A DNA stretch of 64,000 nt from positions 12,322,001-12,386,000 of the forward strand of contig JAPFBL010000084.1 in NCBI GenBank assembly GCA_026182355.1. Reading direction: 5' to 3'. This DNA comes from Hermatobates lingyangjiaoensis. Taxonomy: Eukaryota > Arthropoda > Insecta > Hemiptera > Hermatobatidae. Shown here one piece after another: positions 1 to 9,360 of the stretch. The first letter of the stretch is position 1. Each line of letters starts with the position of its first letter. Below the pieces are notes generated by a model. It was not told where the DNA came from and did no database searches. It saw only the letters and a program-made list of their open reading frames with translations. A program made the translations under genes and the position numbers.

Positions 1-2330
1 GAAATTAGCTCCCTCCTTATAGACGACCCCAAACCAACTCCCCAGAGTGGTGCACCATATTGCATTATCGAATTAAATATCGCGCCATACATAATCCTAC
101 ATTTGCTAAATTTCAGCCCCCAGGTTGGCCTTGAAAGCCTACAGATGACAGAAAATTTTGCCAGGGCCCTATCTGAGGTTTCCTTTACATGGGACAAGAA
201 GGAAAAACCCTCATCAATTCGAATCCCCAGGTATTTCACACTTTCACTCATTTGTAGTCTGATCCCATTATACAAAATCCTGGGTTTGCTGCACCTATTG
301 AGCTTCCCTCTTAGTAGTAGGAATGAGCATTTATTAATTGATAAACTGACCTTTGTATATGTGCACCACTCCGAAACAATCTCCATGGCGCGATTTCCCT
401 TTGTCTCGATTTCTCTCCTTGAGTTTGCCTGGAAGAGGATCACCAGGTCGTCTACGTAGGCTATTGGGTGTAAATTCTCCGAGATAATACTTGTTAGGAG
501 GGACTCGAAACTTAAGGCCCACAGGACTGGTCCGATAACAGACCCCTGGGGGCAACCACGCTCGACTGCCCTCCTCACCAACATCTGCCCGGCTCTGGCG
601 AAAACCTCTCTGTCCCTGAAATAGGATTCCACCATCATGGTTATGTTATTCGAGATCCCCAAGTCCCTTACCTCTCTAATTATGGCTGGCCTCCATATAT
701 GGTCGAAAGCCCCCCTTATGTCCAAAAACATTCCGACCAGGTATTTTCCGCCGGTGATGGAGACGAAGTTCCTTAAATCCCAAAGGGCATCCTCAGCTGA
801 TAGATTCTTTATTGAACCGTACTGTGCTCCTGTTGACCTCCCTTCAAGTCCCGCAGAGATAGACTGCAGCATAAGAGCCTCAAGACACTTGCCCAGGCAA
901 GGGAGGAGTGCAATAGGCCTGTAGGACTGCACAAGAGTGGGATCTCTGTCCTTTCCCTTAACTAGCATAACGGCTTCGCCCTTCCTCCATGCCCTGGGGA
1001 AACACCCAAATCTAAAACAATCATGATAGACATCCAATAGGTGGGACCCAACCACTGGCAAGGCTTTCTTTATTATAATTGGACCCAGGCCATCAAGGCC
1101 AGGGGCCTTATAATCCCCCTGGCGCTTTAAGGGAACTTCCAAGTCCCCAAGGTCCCAGCTGCACCCATCATCCCCCACCATCGGCTCTCCACATACCCTT
1201 CTTGCTTCGCTATGAGCCTCACCCTCCTCCAGCGTGCTATCCCCAGGGAAACAATACTCCAGGAGGTAATTCAACCTTTCCCTTGGATTCCCGGGAGTGC
1301 CATGAGACCCGGTTATGACTGAGGCGGCTCTTAACAAGGGTATCTTTCCGCTCATTATCTTGAAAGGTAACCCCCACATGTCGCCGTCTTCCACAAACTT
1401 TCTCCATGACTCTTTCTTCGCCTTTTTACATTCCCTCCTATACTCTTTCTTGGAGATCATGTACTTTTCGTATCTCTTTTCCCTTTCAAGTGCTATCTTG
1501 CTTCTTTGGAACTTTCTGCGGTTGGAGGATACGATGGTTCTCAATTCCGTCAAGCGTCTTGTCCACCAGGGAACCTTCCGCGTCTTACACTCACGGGTAT
1601 AGCCATTAGCCAAGACGGCCGCCTTACTAACCACCTCGGTTATTAATTGCACCTTGAAGTCAATATCCTCGGTGTCTCTCGGCTCTATTCTTAGGAACTG
1701 TTCAATAGGGGCGAATTCGTTCTTCAGGGTTCTATTAAAATGATCCCAATCTACACCTCTGGTTCTTATCCTTCCTTGCTCAGGTGATTCACTCTTTATG
1801 TTTGTAAGGGTTAGGACAATCACGTTATGGTCCCCAACGAGAATCCCTTCTTCCACCGACCAGCCAGAAACTTTATCGTATATACCCTTTGTGGAAGCAG
1901 TGATGTCTATCCATGAGGATCCCATCTTATTTGAAAATGTAGGCTTCGAACATGGGTCATTTATTACATACAGCCCCTGACCCAACAACAGGGACAGGAC
2001 CTCCTCCCCATCACCGTCAGTCCTCTTGGAACCCCAGGCTATATGCTTGCAATTAACGTCCCCCATGACGACTATCTCCCTACCCTTTAGAGATTCTAAC
2101 GCTCTGGCTAGGTTAGGGAGCGCCTGAGACATTGGGTGGGCGTACTGCTTATAGAAACTTACCAGCACGAAGTCGAAACCCCGCTCCACGACTGTACACA
2201 CAGCTACGTACTTGTTTGCCGAAGGCAAGGAGCACACGCTCACCTCCCTATCCATACAGAGGATTGCCGCTTTCGGGTGGTCGACACACCCAACACTCAG
2301 ATTGCACTGCACGATCTTGAATCTATCCAT
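1..2330 (-). CDS. LINE ORF2 (endonuclease-reverse transcriptase), runs off the window edge
   Basis: This is the 5' 776 codons of a LINE polyprotein that nicks target DNA and copies its RNA into the nick. The ATG at 2330-2328 overlaps the ORF1 stop by 8 bases (ATGGATAG). The frame stays open to the left edge, so the stop is outside. The N-terminal APE-type endonuclease shows IVQCNL (residues 6-11), MGDVN (89-93) and GDHN (166-169). The RT part shows DGLG (413-416), SYRPI (about 469-473), PQGS (594-597) and the catalytic YVDD (625-628, at 447-458). All lie in one frame, with no frameshift seen. The two-ORF plan with a three-knuckle ORF1 fits the R1/I/Jockey group; R1-like is my best guess. The C-terminus and 3' tail cannot be seen. 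Confidence 0.9.
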   Translation of the reverse strand, partial: MDRFKIVQCNLSVGCVDHPKAAILCMDREVSVCSLPSANKYVAVCTVVERGFDFVLVSFYKQYAHPMSQALPNLARALESLKGREIVVMGDVNCKHIAWGSKRTDGDGEEVLSLLLGQGLYVINDPCSKPTFSNKMGSSWIDITASTKGIYDKVSGWSVEEGILVGDHNVIVLTLTNIKSESPEQGRIRTRGVDWDHFNRTLKNEFAPIEQFLRIEPRDTEDIDFKVQLITEVVSKAAVLANGYTRECKTRKVPWWTRRLTELRTIVSSNRRKFQRSKIALEREKRYEKYMISKKEYRRECKKAKKESWRKFVEDGDMWGLPFKIMSGKIPLLRAASVITGSHGTPGNPRERLNYLLEYCFPGDSTLEEGEAHSEARRVCGEPMVGDDGCSWDLGDLEVPLKRQGDYKAPGLDGLGPIIIKKALPVVGSHLLDVYHDCFRFGCFPRAWRKGEAVMLVKGKDRDPTLVQSYRPIALLPCLGKCLEALMLQSISAGLEGRSTGAQYGSIKNLSAEDALWDLRNFVSITGGKYLVGMFLDIRGAFDHIWRPAIIREVRDLGISNNITMMVESYFRDREVFARAGQMLVRRAVERGCPQGSVIGPVLWALSFESLLTSIISENLHPIAYVDDLVILFQANSRREIETKGNRAMEIVSEWCTYTKVSLSINKCSFLLLRGKLNRCSKPRILYNGIRLQMSESVKYLGIRIDEGFSFLSHVKETSDRALAKFSVICRLSRPTWGLKFSKCRIMYGAIFNSIMQYGAPLWGVGLGSSIRRELI

Positions 2331-4389
2331 AGTCTGTTTTCTGCTCAATTATCTTAGCTTCCCTCTTTCTTATGGGGCATGATTTGGCGAAAGCGTTATG
2401 TGTATTGCAATCAAGACCGAAACTTCTGCAGTTATTGCATACTACCTTATCTTTTTCAGTACATGATCTTGACTCGTGGTCCCCTCCACAATGTCCGCAG
2501 CATGGCTTCCCCCGTCGGCACTTTGTTGCTACATGGCCAAAACCTAGACAATTAAAACACTGGCTCATATCCTTGAATTTGTTTACGGGACATCTCTGCC
2601 AATCAATCCTTATACTGCCATTGTCAAGTATTGCCTTATACGTTTCTTTCTTAACGGAGCAAATAACTGACATGAAGTTTTTATTTTTATTTACGATTTT
2701 AAATAGGGGCAAGATATCGCCCTCCTCCAAAGCCATGCTATCTCCGTTATTCCTGACCAACTGGTCTTCTAGGTCCTTGAAGTTGATGTCACTTGGGACC
2801 ATCCTTATTTGAAGCCTGGGGGCTCTGGCTTCTATCCCTCTTGCCCTGATACCACATTGGGAACTGTTGATTGCGTTTAACATCACTTTAGCGTCATCTG
2901 CCGACTCTGTTGTTACTATAACCCCCCCGGTGGACAACGGCCTGATTGAATTGACCCGTGCCCCGATGGCCTTAGGTTGAAATTTGGAACGTAATACATC
3001 TAGAATCTTTCCGCTCGAGGCTTCTTCCTCCTCCATTGTGCACACGATTACGTTTTCCCTCGGAGCCAGGACCACGTCTCTGATTGAACCCACCTTCTTT
3101 TCCGCTGCCACCGTCTCCGCCACCGTACCTTTGACCTCTGTATTGGCTTTCTTCTTTCTCTTTTTCCTAGATTTCAGGTGGTGCCACTCATCGGGCTCTT
3201 CGCCTGCGGGAATATTTCTAGGCGGTGCTCCTTCCGTTTCCTTATCCCCATCCACGGAGGTTAACCCCTGCAAGGTCTGCTCCCCGATCGATGCGGCCAC
3301 CTTAGCGTACGTTTGGCCCATTTTATCACTTTTAACGACCGAGGGCTTCTCGGCCGACGGTTGAGAAGAGTCACGACCAACAGCATTACTTCCAATCTTG
3401 GCAAACAAGTGCTTGATCTCTTGCCCCACTGATTGCAATATATCTTTTTTCATTGCCCCCATCATGACTACTAGCTCCTCAGTGGGCACTTTACCTTTGT
3501 TCTTTTCGCTGGTGGTTACAGGGGAGTACGCCCTATTCATTGAAACCTCTTCCCTGACGGCATGTAACATTTCCTTTTTAAAATCCAATAAAGCTCCATT
3601 GATCTCAGCCCTCACCTTATTCAGGGTCCTTTCTTCGTAATCGACCAAGGGGGGGCCTCTCCGGAAAGATTCAAAGTTACCCTTTACCATACCTGTCATG
3701 GCCCTAATTTCGTCAATTAATTTGGCAAACTCACTACTTGCACCCTGCAACTCCGAAATGGTCTGTGGGTTCACTGTCTCAGATGGGTTAAGGGACACTA
3801 TGCTTTTATTTAGCCGACAGATCGAGCTCAGGGCCCTATCTAGACGACTGTACATTCTTCCTATATTGATGTCAAATTCGACTATACTGTTGGTACAGTC
3901 GTCATCCTTTCTTTCATCCCCAGAAAGAGCAACTCTCTTAGGGTCTTCCGACGACGTCAGACTGTCCCTTGCCCTCTTTTTTGAATCCGGGGTCTTAATA
4001 AGGCTACATAAGAAGTCGACATTAGCTGGGGATAAATCCACAGACTCATCACCGAGAGCTGGGTGAAAATTTGCCGTTCCCAAGGACACGGGTCTTCTTT
4101 GTGGGGTGTCGACCAGGACTCCCTTGTTTACAATCTCTGCGTCAGCTGAGACTCTTTTCTTTGCGGGTGCAACCGGTGTTGAAGGCGAGGGTGTCGCTGC
4201 TGTCGCCTGCTGCACTCTTACAAACCGGCCATCGGCACCCTTTGGCCTAGCAGACTTCGGTGCGAGCTGCCTATCAACAGCACCCATGGTCGCAGACCTT
4301 ACATCATCACCAGACGATGCTCGCCTACTAGGCGAGGCAGAAGAAGAAGTAGAAGGATTATTAAAGCTCATAAAGGAATCAAAGCCCAC
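2323..4389 (-). CDS. LINE ORF1, Gag-like RNA-binding protein with three zinc knuckles
   Basis: This intact 688-residue ORF lies directly upstream of the endonuclease-RT ORF and overlaps its start by 8 bases. The N-terminal third is Ser/Pro/Ala-rich and looks disordered. A lysine/arginine cluster (KSRKKRKKK, about residue 410) could serve in nuclear entry or RNA binding. Near the C-terminus are three CCHC knuckles: CX2CX4HX4C at 611-624, CX2CX3HX4C at 631-643 and CX2CX9HX6C at 651-671. That set is typical of ORF1 in R1/I/Jockey-clade LINEs, where the protein packages element RNA. No internal stop or frameshift is present, so the copy is young or under recent selection. ORF2 is probably reached by re-initiation at the overlap. 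Confidence 0.9.
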   Translation of the reverse strand: MGFDSFMSFNNPSTSSSASPSRRASSGDDVRSATMGAVDRQLAPKSARPKGADGRFVRVQQATAATPSPSTPVAPAKKRVSADAEIVNKGVLVDTPQRRPVSLGTANFHPALGDESVDLSPANVDFLCSLIKTPDSKKRARDSLTSSEDPKRVALSGDERKDDDCTNSIVEFDINIGRMYSRLDRALSSICRLNKSIVSLNPSETVNPQTISELQGASSEFAKLIDEIRAMTGMVKGNFESFRRGPPLVDYEERTLNKVRAEINGALLDFKKEMLHAVREEVSMNRAYSPVTTSEKNKGKVPTEELVVMMGAMKKDILQSVGQEIKHLFAKIGSNAVGRDSSQPSAEKPSVVKSDKMGQTYAKVAASIGEQTLQGLTSVDGDKETEGAPPRNIPAGEEPDEWHHLKSRKKRKKKANTEVKGTVAETVAAEKKVGSIRDVVLAPRENVIVCTMEEEEASSGKILDVLRSKFQPKAIGARVNSIRPLSTGGVIVTTESADDAKVMLNAINSSQCGIRARGIEARAPRLQIRMVPSDINFKDLEDQLVRNNGDSMALEEGDILPLFKIVNKNKNFMSVICSVKKETYKAILDNGSIRIDWQRCPVNKFKDMSQCFNCLGFGHVATKCRRGKPCCGHCGGDHESRSCTEKDKVVCNNCRSFGLDCNTHNAFAKSCPIRKREAKIIEQKTDYG

Positions 4390-4845
4390 GACCGCAGAGG
4401 GCTATCCGGTCCGGGCATGCCCAAGCTGATGGTTAACCCATCAGCCTCCGAGTTCCCTCGGAGGACCGGAGTACACCCCCGGTGGGGGGAGACACTCAAC
4501 CCCCGTGGGGGTCCCAGGCCCGTACTCACCAAAGGCTTTCGGGGCTCCCCAGTGACGATACTGGGGTACGCTCTGCGGCGCCTGCCAGGCGGGGGACCCC
4601 TGTGGGTAGACGGTTGCCAGCCCGACCGGCCCTTAGATGAATCAATTTCAAATGGCCCGGCCGGGTACTGTGCCCACACCCACAGGGGCCAGCTCGTTTT
4701 AACCAAATCCATTCCGTTAATCCAAAGAAAATCCAAAACAGCCTTCGTGCGTGACCCTGCACATGGGGCCCTTACATGGTACTATCAGCGGGGCCAGCTG
4801 AACCAAGGTTTTTTAAAGAGGTGTTACTCCTCTATCACTCCCCCT
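4390..4845 (-). other. GC-rich 5' untranslated region of the LINE
   Basis: This segment upstream of ORF1 is much richer in G+C than the window and has runs of CCCC/GGGG. It lies between the ORF1 start and the truncated gypsy gag, so I read it as the LINE 5' UTR, where the internal promoter would be. The 5' boundary near 4845 is placed only by where gag-like sequence begins. No promoter motif was identified with confidence. Confidence 0.55.
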
Positions 4846-5689
4846 TGATCCTGGCTTGTGACAGGCAGAGCCTGGTCCCTCAAGAGGACCACGTTGGCGG
4901 GGTTAGTTTGAGGTGAAACCATTGCTTGGAACAGACACCAGGGAAAACACTTCGTGGCTTTTAGGCCCCACTTTATGTGATAGCGGCAGACATGCTTGGA
5001 GTCCTCCACCTAGTGCTGGCGGCTCCAGTGTGTTTGGTTGATGTGACCTGTGGTCGTCGACCACCACCATGGTTAGGCTTTCCAATTGCCGCAATGGCAG
5101 TGTCCTCAATGTCCAAAGCAGAAACAGTAGCGCAGTCGCTAGCTTCCATATGCCGTTGGCACATTCGGCTAATGTCTCTAGGATTTCAAACTTCTGTCTT
5201 GTCAGGATTGGCCTTGACATCCGGTGGCAATAGGGTCATAAAATGAGCCTTGAAGAATCCGCATTCACCCTTGCACTCTCCTGACCGAAGGTTCTGTAGC
5301 CGCCGGAGCATTACTGAAGGTTAAAGATCACCAAGTCCAGAAATTGACAGTAGCTCCCTGTCCTTTTGTTCCTGAGATTTGTCGAAAGCTTCGACAAGAG
5401 GAGTCTTGAGTGTGTCGTATTTAGCCTCCGTCGGAGGTGCCTTGACAATGTGTAAAGCCTGCTTGACTACCGAGGGGTCTAAAGCTGAGACAATGTAGTC
5501 AAACTTTGTCTGATCTGTTGAGATGTTGCTTGTTCTGAACATTGCCTCAACCCTGATGAACCATGCCTCTACCTCCTCTGCCCAAAATTGTGGCAATTTG
5601 ACAGAAGCAGCTGCTATTGCTGAGACATTGGAGACATCTGCCGTGGGTAGAACTCCTATGGTCCTTAATGCAGCTGACATTTGAGCCAC
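4846..5689 (-). pseudogene. Ty3/gypsy gag remnant
   Basis: The first 122 codons (5689-5321) are open and match the capsid-like part of arthropod gypsy Gag, with hallmarks KLPQFW, WFIRVEAMF and FDYIVSAL. A stop after GLGDL is followed by a change of frame: LLPPDV lies in another frame near 5230, then QKFEILETLAE, and the Cys-containing tail CRYHIKWGLKATKC near 4985. At least two frameshifts and several stops make it non-functional. Gag of this type forms the particle that packages element RNA. The tail ends where the GC-rich LINE leader starts, so the LINE probably inserted into this gypsy copy. Confidence 0.75.
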
Positions 5690-6057
5690 AATCTCAGCAG
5701 AGAAGGGTGGGTTTCACATGACTTTGATAAGTTGGGTACGACTAATATTTTAGATCGGTGTAGACTAAAAAAAATTTTTGCTCAACGTACTTTTAGAAAA
5801 AATTTATGACGATATACACACAAAAAAAACACGTGGAAAGTATTTCCTCTCATAAAATAGAATAAATTACTTTAGAGATTTCGTGACAGTTTAATACACG
5901 TCATTAAGTGCATGCTTCAAACTTTCCAAGCACTTGAAATAAAATAATTAAAACGTACGCACAAGTATAAAGTGGTAAATGGTTGGTTGAAAATATAAAT
6001 TTAACCTTAAATAAGAAGCCTTTCTTAAAATTTGTTTCCTTGTTTGCCTTTTTGAAC
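5690..6057 (-). other. gypsy leader, gag-proximal part
   Basis: AT-rich DNA between the gag start and the mariner insertion. It has no coding signal and is read as part of the gypsy 5' leader because gag lies on one side and the primer-binding site beyond the mariner on the other. Confidence 0.45.
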
Positions 6058-6059
6058 TA

Positions 6060-6425
6060 CGAGGGTCGTCCAGAAAATAAGTTCCGTTTTGGTCTGTAGG
6101 GCGGTAGGAGTGGTTTTTGCCAAATCCGGCAACACAGCTCGAAAGAGGAGAGGTGGGGGAATAGAATGAGAGGTGGGGGACCTCAGTCGGTCAATTACCA
6201 ACGTCAGGGCAGGTAGTTGAAATGGAGCCCTCCATGTCACGTCCCGCCACCTCGATCCCCGTTCCCTCTCGAGTTGTTTTGCGCGGAGTGATTCAATTTC
6301 TTTATGCACAGGGTTTCAAATCAGTTCAAATTCACGAACAGCTCATTTCTGTTTATGGAGAAGGTGTAATGAGTGAATCAATGGTGAGGAGATGGGTACG
6401 TGAATTTAAGGCGGGAAGACATTCA
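6060..6425 (+). repeat. Left arm of foldback mariner
   Basis: Inverted repeat partner of 6634-6999. It runs from the terminus through the first 68 transposase codons and ends after the codons for AGRHS, where the two arms diverge. Confidence 0.85.
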
Positions 6426-6653
6426 CTTGAGGATGAAAGTGGGAGAGGCAGACCCTCAGTTGTGACGGACGAAATTGTCGCAGAAATCGACAATGCAATT
6501 CGCAAAGATCGTCGTTCAACCCTGGATGAACTCCACCTGAGTTTCCCAGACATCTCACGATCCTTCATCCATGAGATCGTCTCGGAAAAACTTGACTTTC
6601 GGAAAGTTTCCGCCCGATGGGTCCCTAGAGAGCTGAATGTCTTCCCGCCTTAA
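6222..6653 (+). pseudogene. mariner transposase, N-terminal DNA-binding part only
   Basis: This 143-codon ORF holds the paired helix-turn-helix region that binds transposon ends: FLYAQGFKSVQIHEQL, then SESMVRRWVREFKAG, a GRPS linker and a second helix set up to ARWVPR. After WVPRE the frame enters the right inverted arm and stops, so the DDD/E domain (normally another 200 or so residues) is absent. A protein made from it could at most bind element ends. The same first 68 codons occur inverted at 6837-6634. Confidence 0.8.
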
Positions 6654-6999
6654 ATTCACGTACCCATCTCCTCACCATTGATTCACTCATTACACCTTCT
6701 CCATAAACAGAAATGAGCTGTTCGTGAATTTGAACTGATTTGAAACCCTGTGCATAAAGAAATTGAATCACTCCGCGCAAAACAACTCGAGAGGGAACGG
6801 GGATCGAGGTGGCGGGACGTGACATGGAGGGCTCCATTTCAACTACCTGCCCTGACGTTGGTAATTGACCGACTGAGGTCCCCCACCTCTCATTCTATTC
6901 CCCCACCTCTCCTCTTTCGAGCGGTGTTGCCGGATTTGGCAAAAACCACTCCTACCGCCCTACAGACCAAAACGGAACTTACTTTCTGGACGACCCTCG
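6634..6999 (-). repeat. Right arm of foldback mariner
   Basis: Reverse-complement copy of 6060-6425, including a second transposase start codon at 6837 whose frame ends shortly after the junction (6625). Two base differences from the left arm were noticed: one in the terminal repeat and one silent in the antisense frame. Confidence 0.85.
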
Positions 7000-7001
7000 T
7001 A

Positions 7002-7151
7002 TATTTGTTTCTGTTTCCTGTTCCGGTATCTGTCTTCGATATCTGGTTAAAAGAAGTGCCTCTTGTCAATCTTGTCAAAAATGTATAAAATTAGCACTAC
7101 CCGCCGGCCAAAATTTACTTACTGACAGTACCAAATTATGAGGTTGATGTC
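7002..7151 (-). other. gypsy leader, LTR-proximal part
   Basis: Short non-coding stretch between the primer-binding site and the mariner. On the minus strand it directly follows the primer-binding site and is therefore read as retrotransposon leader. Confidence 0.45.
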
Positions 7152-7167
7152 CTAGTCGGGGTCACCA
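7152..7167 (-). other. Primer-binding site of the gypsy element
   Basis: On the minus strand this reads TGGTGACCCCGACTAG, the complement of a tRNA 3' end finishing in CCA. It lies one base from the proposed end of the LTR, as expected for the site that primes minus-strand DNA synthesis. The priming tRNA was not identified. Confidence 0.65.
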
Positions 7168-7168
7168 C

Positions 7169-7398
7169 TGAAGAAATCCGAAATCCGGAGGCCTGTCTGT
7201 TCAAGACCTTGGCGGGTCTGAAGACTTCTAACAACTTAATAACATTTAGTACGGAGACATAAATGAAATCGAGTGAGAGAGCAAGGAAGAAATGTAATGT
7301 TTTTTTACAATGAAAACATGGTAACAAGAAAAAAAATAAAGATAATACGTGTACCGGCCGCTAGAGGCGTGCACGTCGCGCAACCTCGCGTCGCTACA
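7169..7398 (-). repeat. 5' LTR of the gypsy element
   Basis: On the minus strand this 230-bp segment begins TGTAGCGACG and ends TTTCTTCA, giving TG...CA borders, and is followed at once by the primer-binding site. The 5' (U3) end is GC-rich and the remainder AT-rich. The left border is set by the primer-binding site; the right border is inferred from the TG start and a change in composition. Confidence 0.55.
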
Positions 7399-9123
7399 CC
7401 CGTACTGTACTTTCAAGGATTTTACAGATTTTTTTTGTCTAAACTTTTACCCTTTATATTTCATGTCATAAGAAGTTTCTTTGTTATAACAAAATGAATT
7501 GCGCTCATTTACTATACATGATAATTAAATGTACTTTGTCTGTAAAGCATTTGCTTTTTAAACCTGCTTCAGGGTTTGAAAATAAGCATAATTCATTGCA
7601 GGTATTGAAATCGTTAAAAATGTTGGTATCATCCCATCACTACTGCCAATAAATATCAAAGTGTAAGTTGTATGAAAATAAACAGGATTTGTAGTACACT
7701 TAAAAAATGCATATATCAATGAATATAATGTCACAATAATCCAAAGAAAATGCTTACTATTATATTTTAATCTTTTCAAGAAAGTAAATTCAAATTTAGA
7801 TTCAACAAACACATAATACCTATTACAATCTAGCACAGGGATTCCTACAACTTGAAAGGATGTCATGTTCTAAACACTCTTATTATTTTAAAATCACTTC
7901 CTGGAAATCGTATTTCTTATATTATTAACGTAACTAAATCATACAATTCAAACTAATTTAAATAACTGATAAATTATATAAGATTATTTTACATTGAGTA
8001 GCTATTTAATTTGGGTAAACGGTCCAACTTACATCATCTAAGTTGGGAAGCTGAATTCCATTATGTATATCAATTTCATACACTGTTCAGTTAAACAGTG
8101 TACAACTACAGTAGTAAAGTCTACATAGTAGTAATTATGCAGTTGTAAATTATCATCAATGACTGTCTGAAAATGATTATCAGACATTACAGTTAGGTTC
8201 AAAATATAAGGGATTATTTGTTTAGTCATAATTTTGCTCATTCTAATTTATGCTGTTTATATTTTGAGATCTGTATATATTAGTATGTAAGGATTATGCA
8301 GAAATAGAAATCATGATAAATCTTTGTTTGTCAAAGTTATCAAGTTCGAGTTTATTTTACTCATACCATTTTTCTGTTTTAAACAAAATGTATATGATAT
8401 ATAGAAATTTAGACAAAGTTACTGTTTTTGTCGTCTTCAAACCTAGTATATACAGCTAATTTCTTATATATGCAGTGTACTATACAGTACAATAAAGACA
8501 ATATTCATTATAATACAAAAGTTGCAAATGTGACATTGAAATAATACCTATAACTGCATGATAAAAAAACATCATACAAGAACAGTACCATCGACTTGAA
8601 ATATTGTGGAGCATTGATGCTAAGATATCTTGGTTGGAACGGAATCTCGTCATTAAGTGTGGATGCATATGTTTGTATGTACGTTAATATGTACATATAA
8701 TATATGAACCACGGTTGGCAATAAATTTGTAGCTGTTTGATCACCCGTTTCTTCCTCCTGATGATAATTACAGCGAAAAGTTCAAATTACGTGTGTACAT
8801 CTATTACGGATGATTCTTTAGTTTATTTTTTAACTTTTGGCTGTTACTTTGGACAGATTTCTAATTTGCTATATCTTTTTTTTTCATTAGTAATGCAGTA
8901 AATATAAATAATTGGTTGAACGACAGTTCTTAAACAATTCATAAATGAGAAAAGACAATGCAAAATTAACATAAACTAAAGTTACTGTAAACTACTCTAT
9001 GATAATTTACAAACCTGTTTCTTTGTTACTCTAGGTTTCGTTTCGAATTCTTCCTGGTCCTATTTCTGCAATATTAAGAAGTTTAAATAATGATTATAAT
9101 GATGTATATATATATATATTTAT
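7399..9123. other. AT-rich DNA without recognisable genes
   Basis: No coding, RNA or repeat signal beyond simple AT-rich sequence was found. All ORFs are short and codon use looks random. Confidence 0.5.
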
Positions 9124-9167
9124 TGATAAAAGTATCGACCGTGGAATAGAAACAAAACTAAAGTTTA
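9124..9167 (+). repeat. Family D PLE-end fragment
   Basis: The segment beginning TTGATAAAAGTATCGACCG matches the outer flank of the family D palindrome at 52154-52572. It follows a short (TA)n run and lies about 150 bases before a family A hammerhead remnant. The same D-then-A order is seen at 25.5-25.8 kb. Confidence 0.55.
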
Positions 9168-9317
9168 TTTTAGTTCAGTTCACGTGAACAGTTCAGTGTC
9201 ACGTGTTCATTCAAACTACAGTTGTTGTATGTAAAATTCATATAAATTAGTAATGGATGCTAGTCAGTTGGCTTCACGAGGAAATAATGCTGATCAACCA
9301 GCTGACGAATTGGATTG

Positions 9318-9360
9318 GACTCTGACGAAGACTACTGGTTTAGGTTGAAGGATCTTAGTC
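9318..9360 (+). ncRNA. Hammerhead-like motif, family A (degenerate)
   Basis: Stem I GACU/AGUC, the CUGACGA core, GAA and a helix III segment GGAUCU are all present, but stem II has decayed to about four weak pairs. Helix III carries A-to-G at 15.1, so its palindrome is broken. The 3' flank resembles that of other family A copies (TTCTTACTGTGGTTTAGA). It is a relic of a Penelope-type terminus. Confidence 0.5.

Larger units (their letters stand above)
6060..6999. mobile_element. Foldback mariner derivative (940 bp)
   Basis: The element is bounded by TA at 6058-6059 and 7000-7001, the usual mariner target duplication. Both ends read CGAGGGTCGTCCAGAAA inward. The terminal inversion is not a short TIR: it runs 366 bases on each side (6060-6425 and 6634-6999), so the element is two inverted copies of a mariner 5' end around a 208-base loop. 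The arms are nearly identical; I saw two mismatches. Each arm includes the transposase start, and only the loop adds further transposase sequence. The catalytic domain is missing, so it can only move in trans. Confidence 0.85.
4846..7398 (-). mobile_element. Ty3/gypsy LTR retrotransposon, 5' part, interrupted twice
   Basis: Read on the minus strand, the order is LTR (7398-7169), primer-binding site (7167-7152), leader (7151 to 5690) and gag (5689 to about 4846). The leader is split by a mariner element at 6060-6999. The gag is cut on its 3' side by the 5' end of the LINE. Protease, RT, integrase and the other LTR are absent here and may lie beyond the LINE, outside the window. Confidence 0.7.

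Noticed and set aside
2984..3364. Plus-strand ORFs opposite LINE ORF1 and ORF2
   Set aside because: Antisense shadows of well-supported coding frames.
6750..7088. 112-codon plus-strand ORF opposite the mariner right arm, and its twin at 6025-6309
   Set aside because: Antisense of the transposase start; the pair simply reflects the inverted arms.
8755..8790. CTGATGATAATTACAGCGAAAAG as a further hammerhead
   Set aside because: CUGAUGA and GAAA are present, but no stem II, palindromic helix III or complementary stem I can be drawn.
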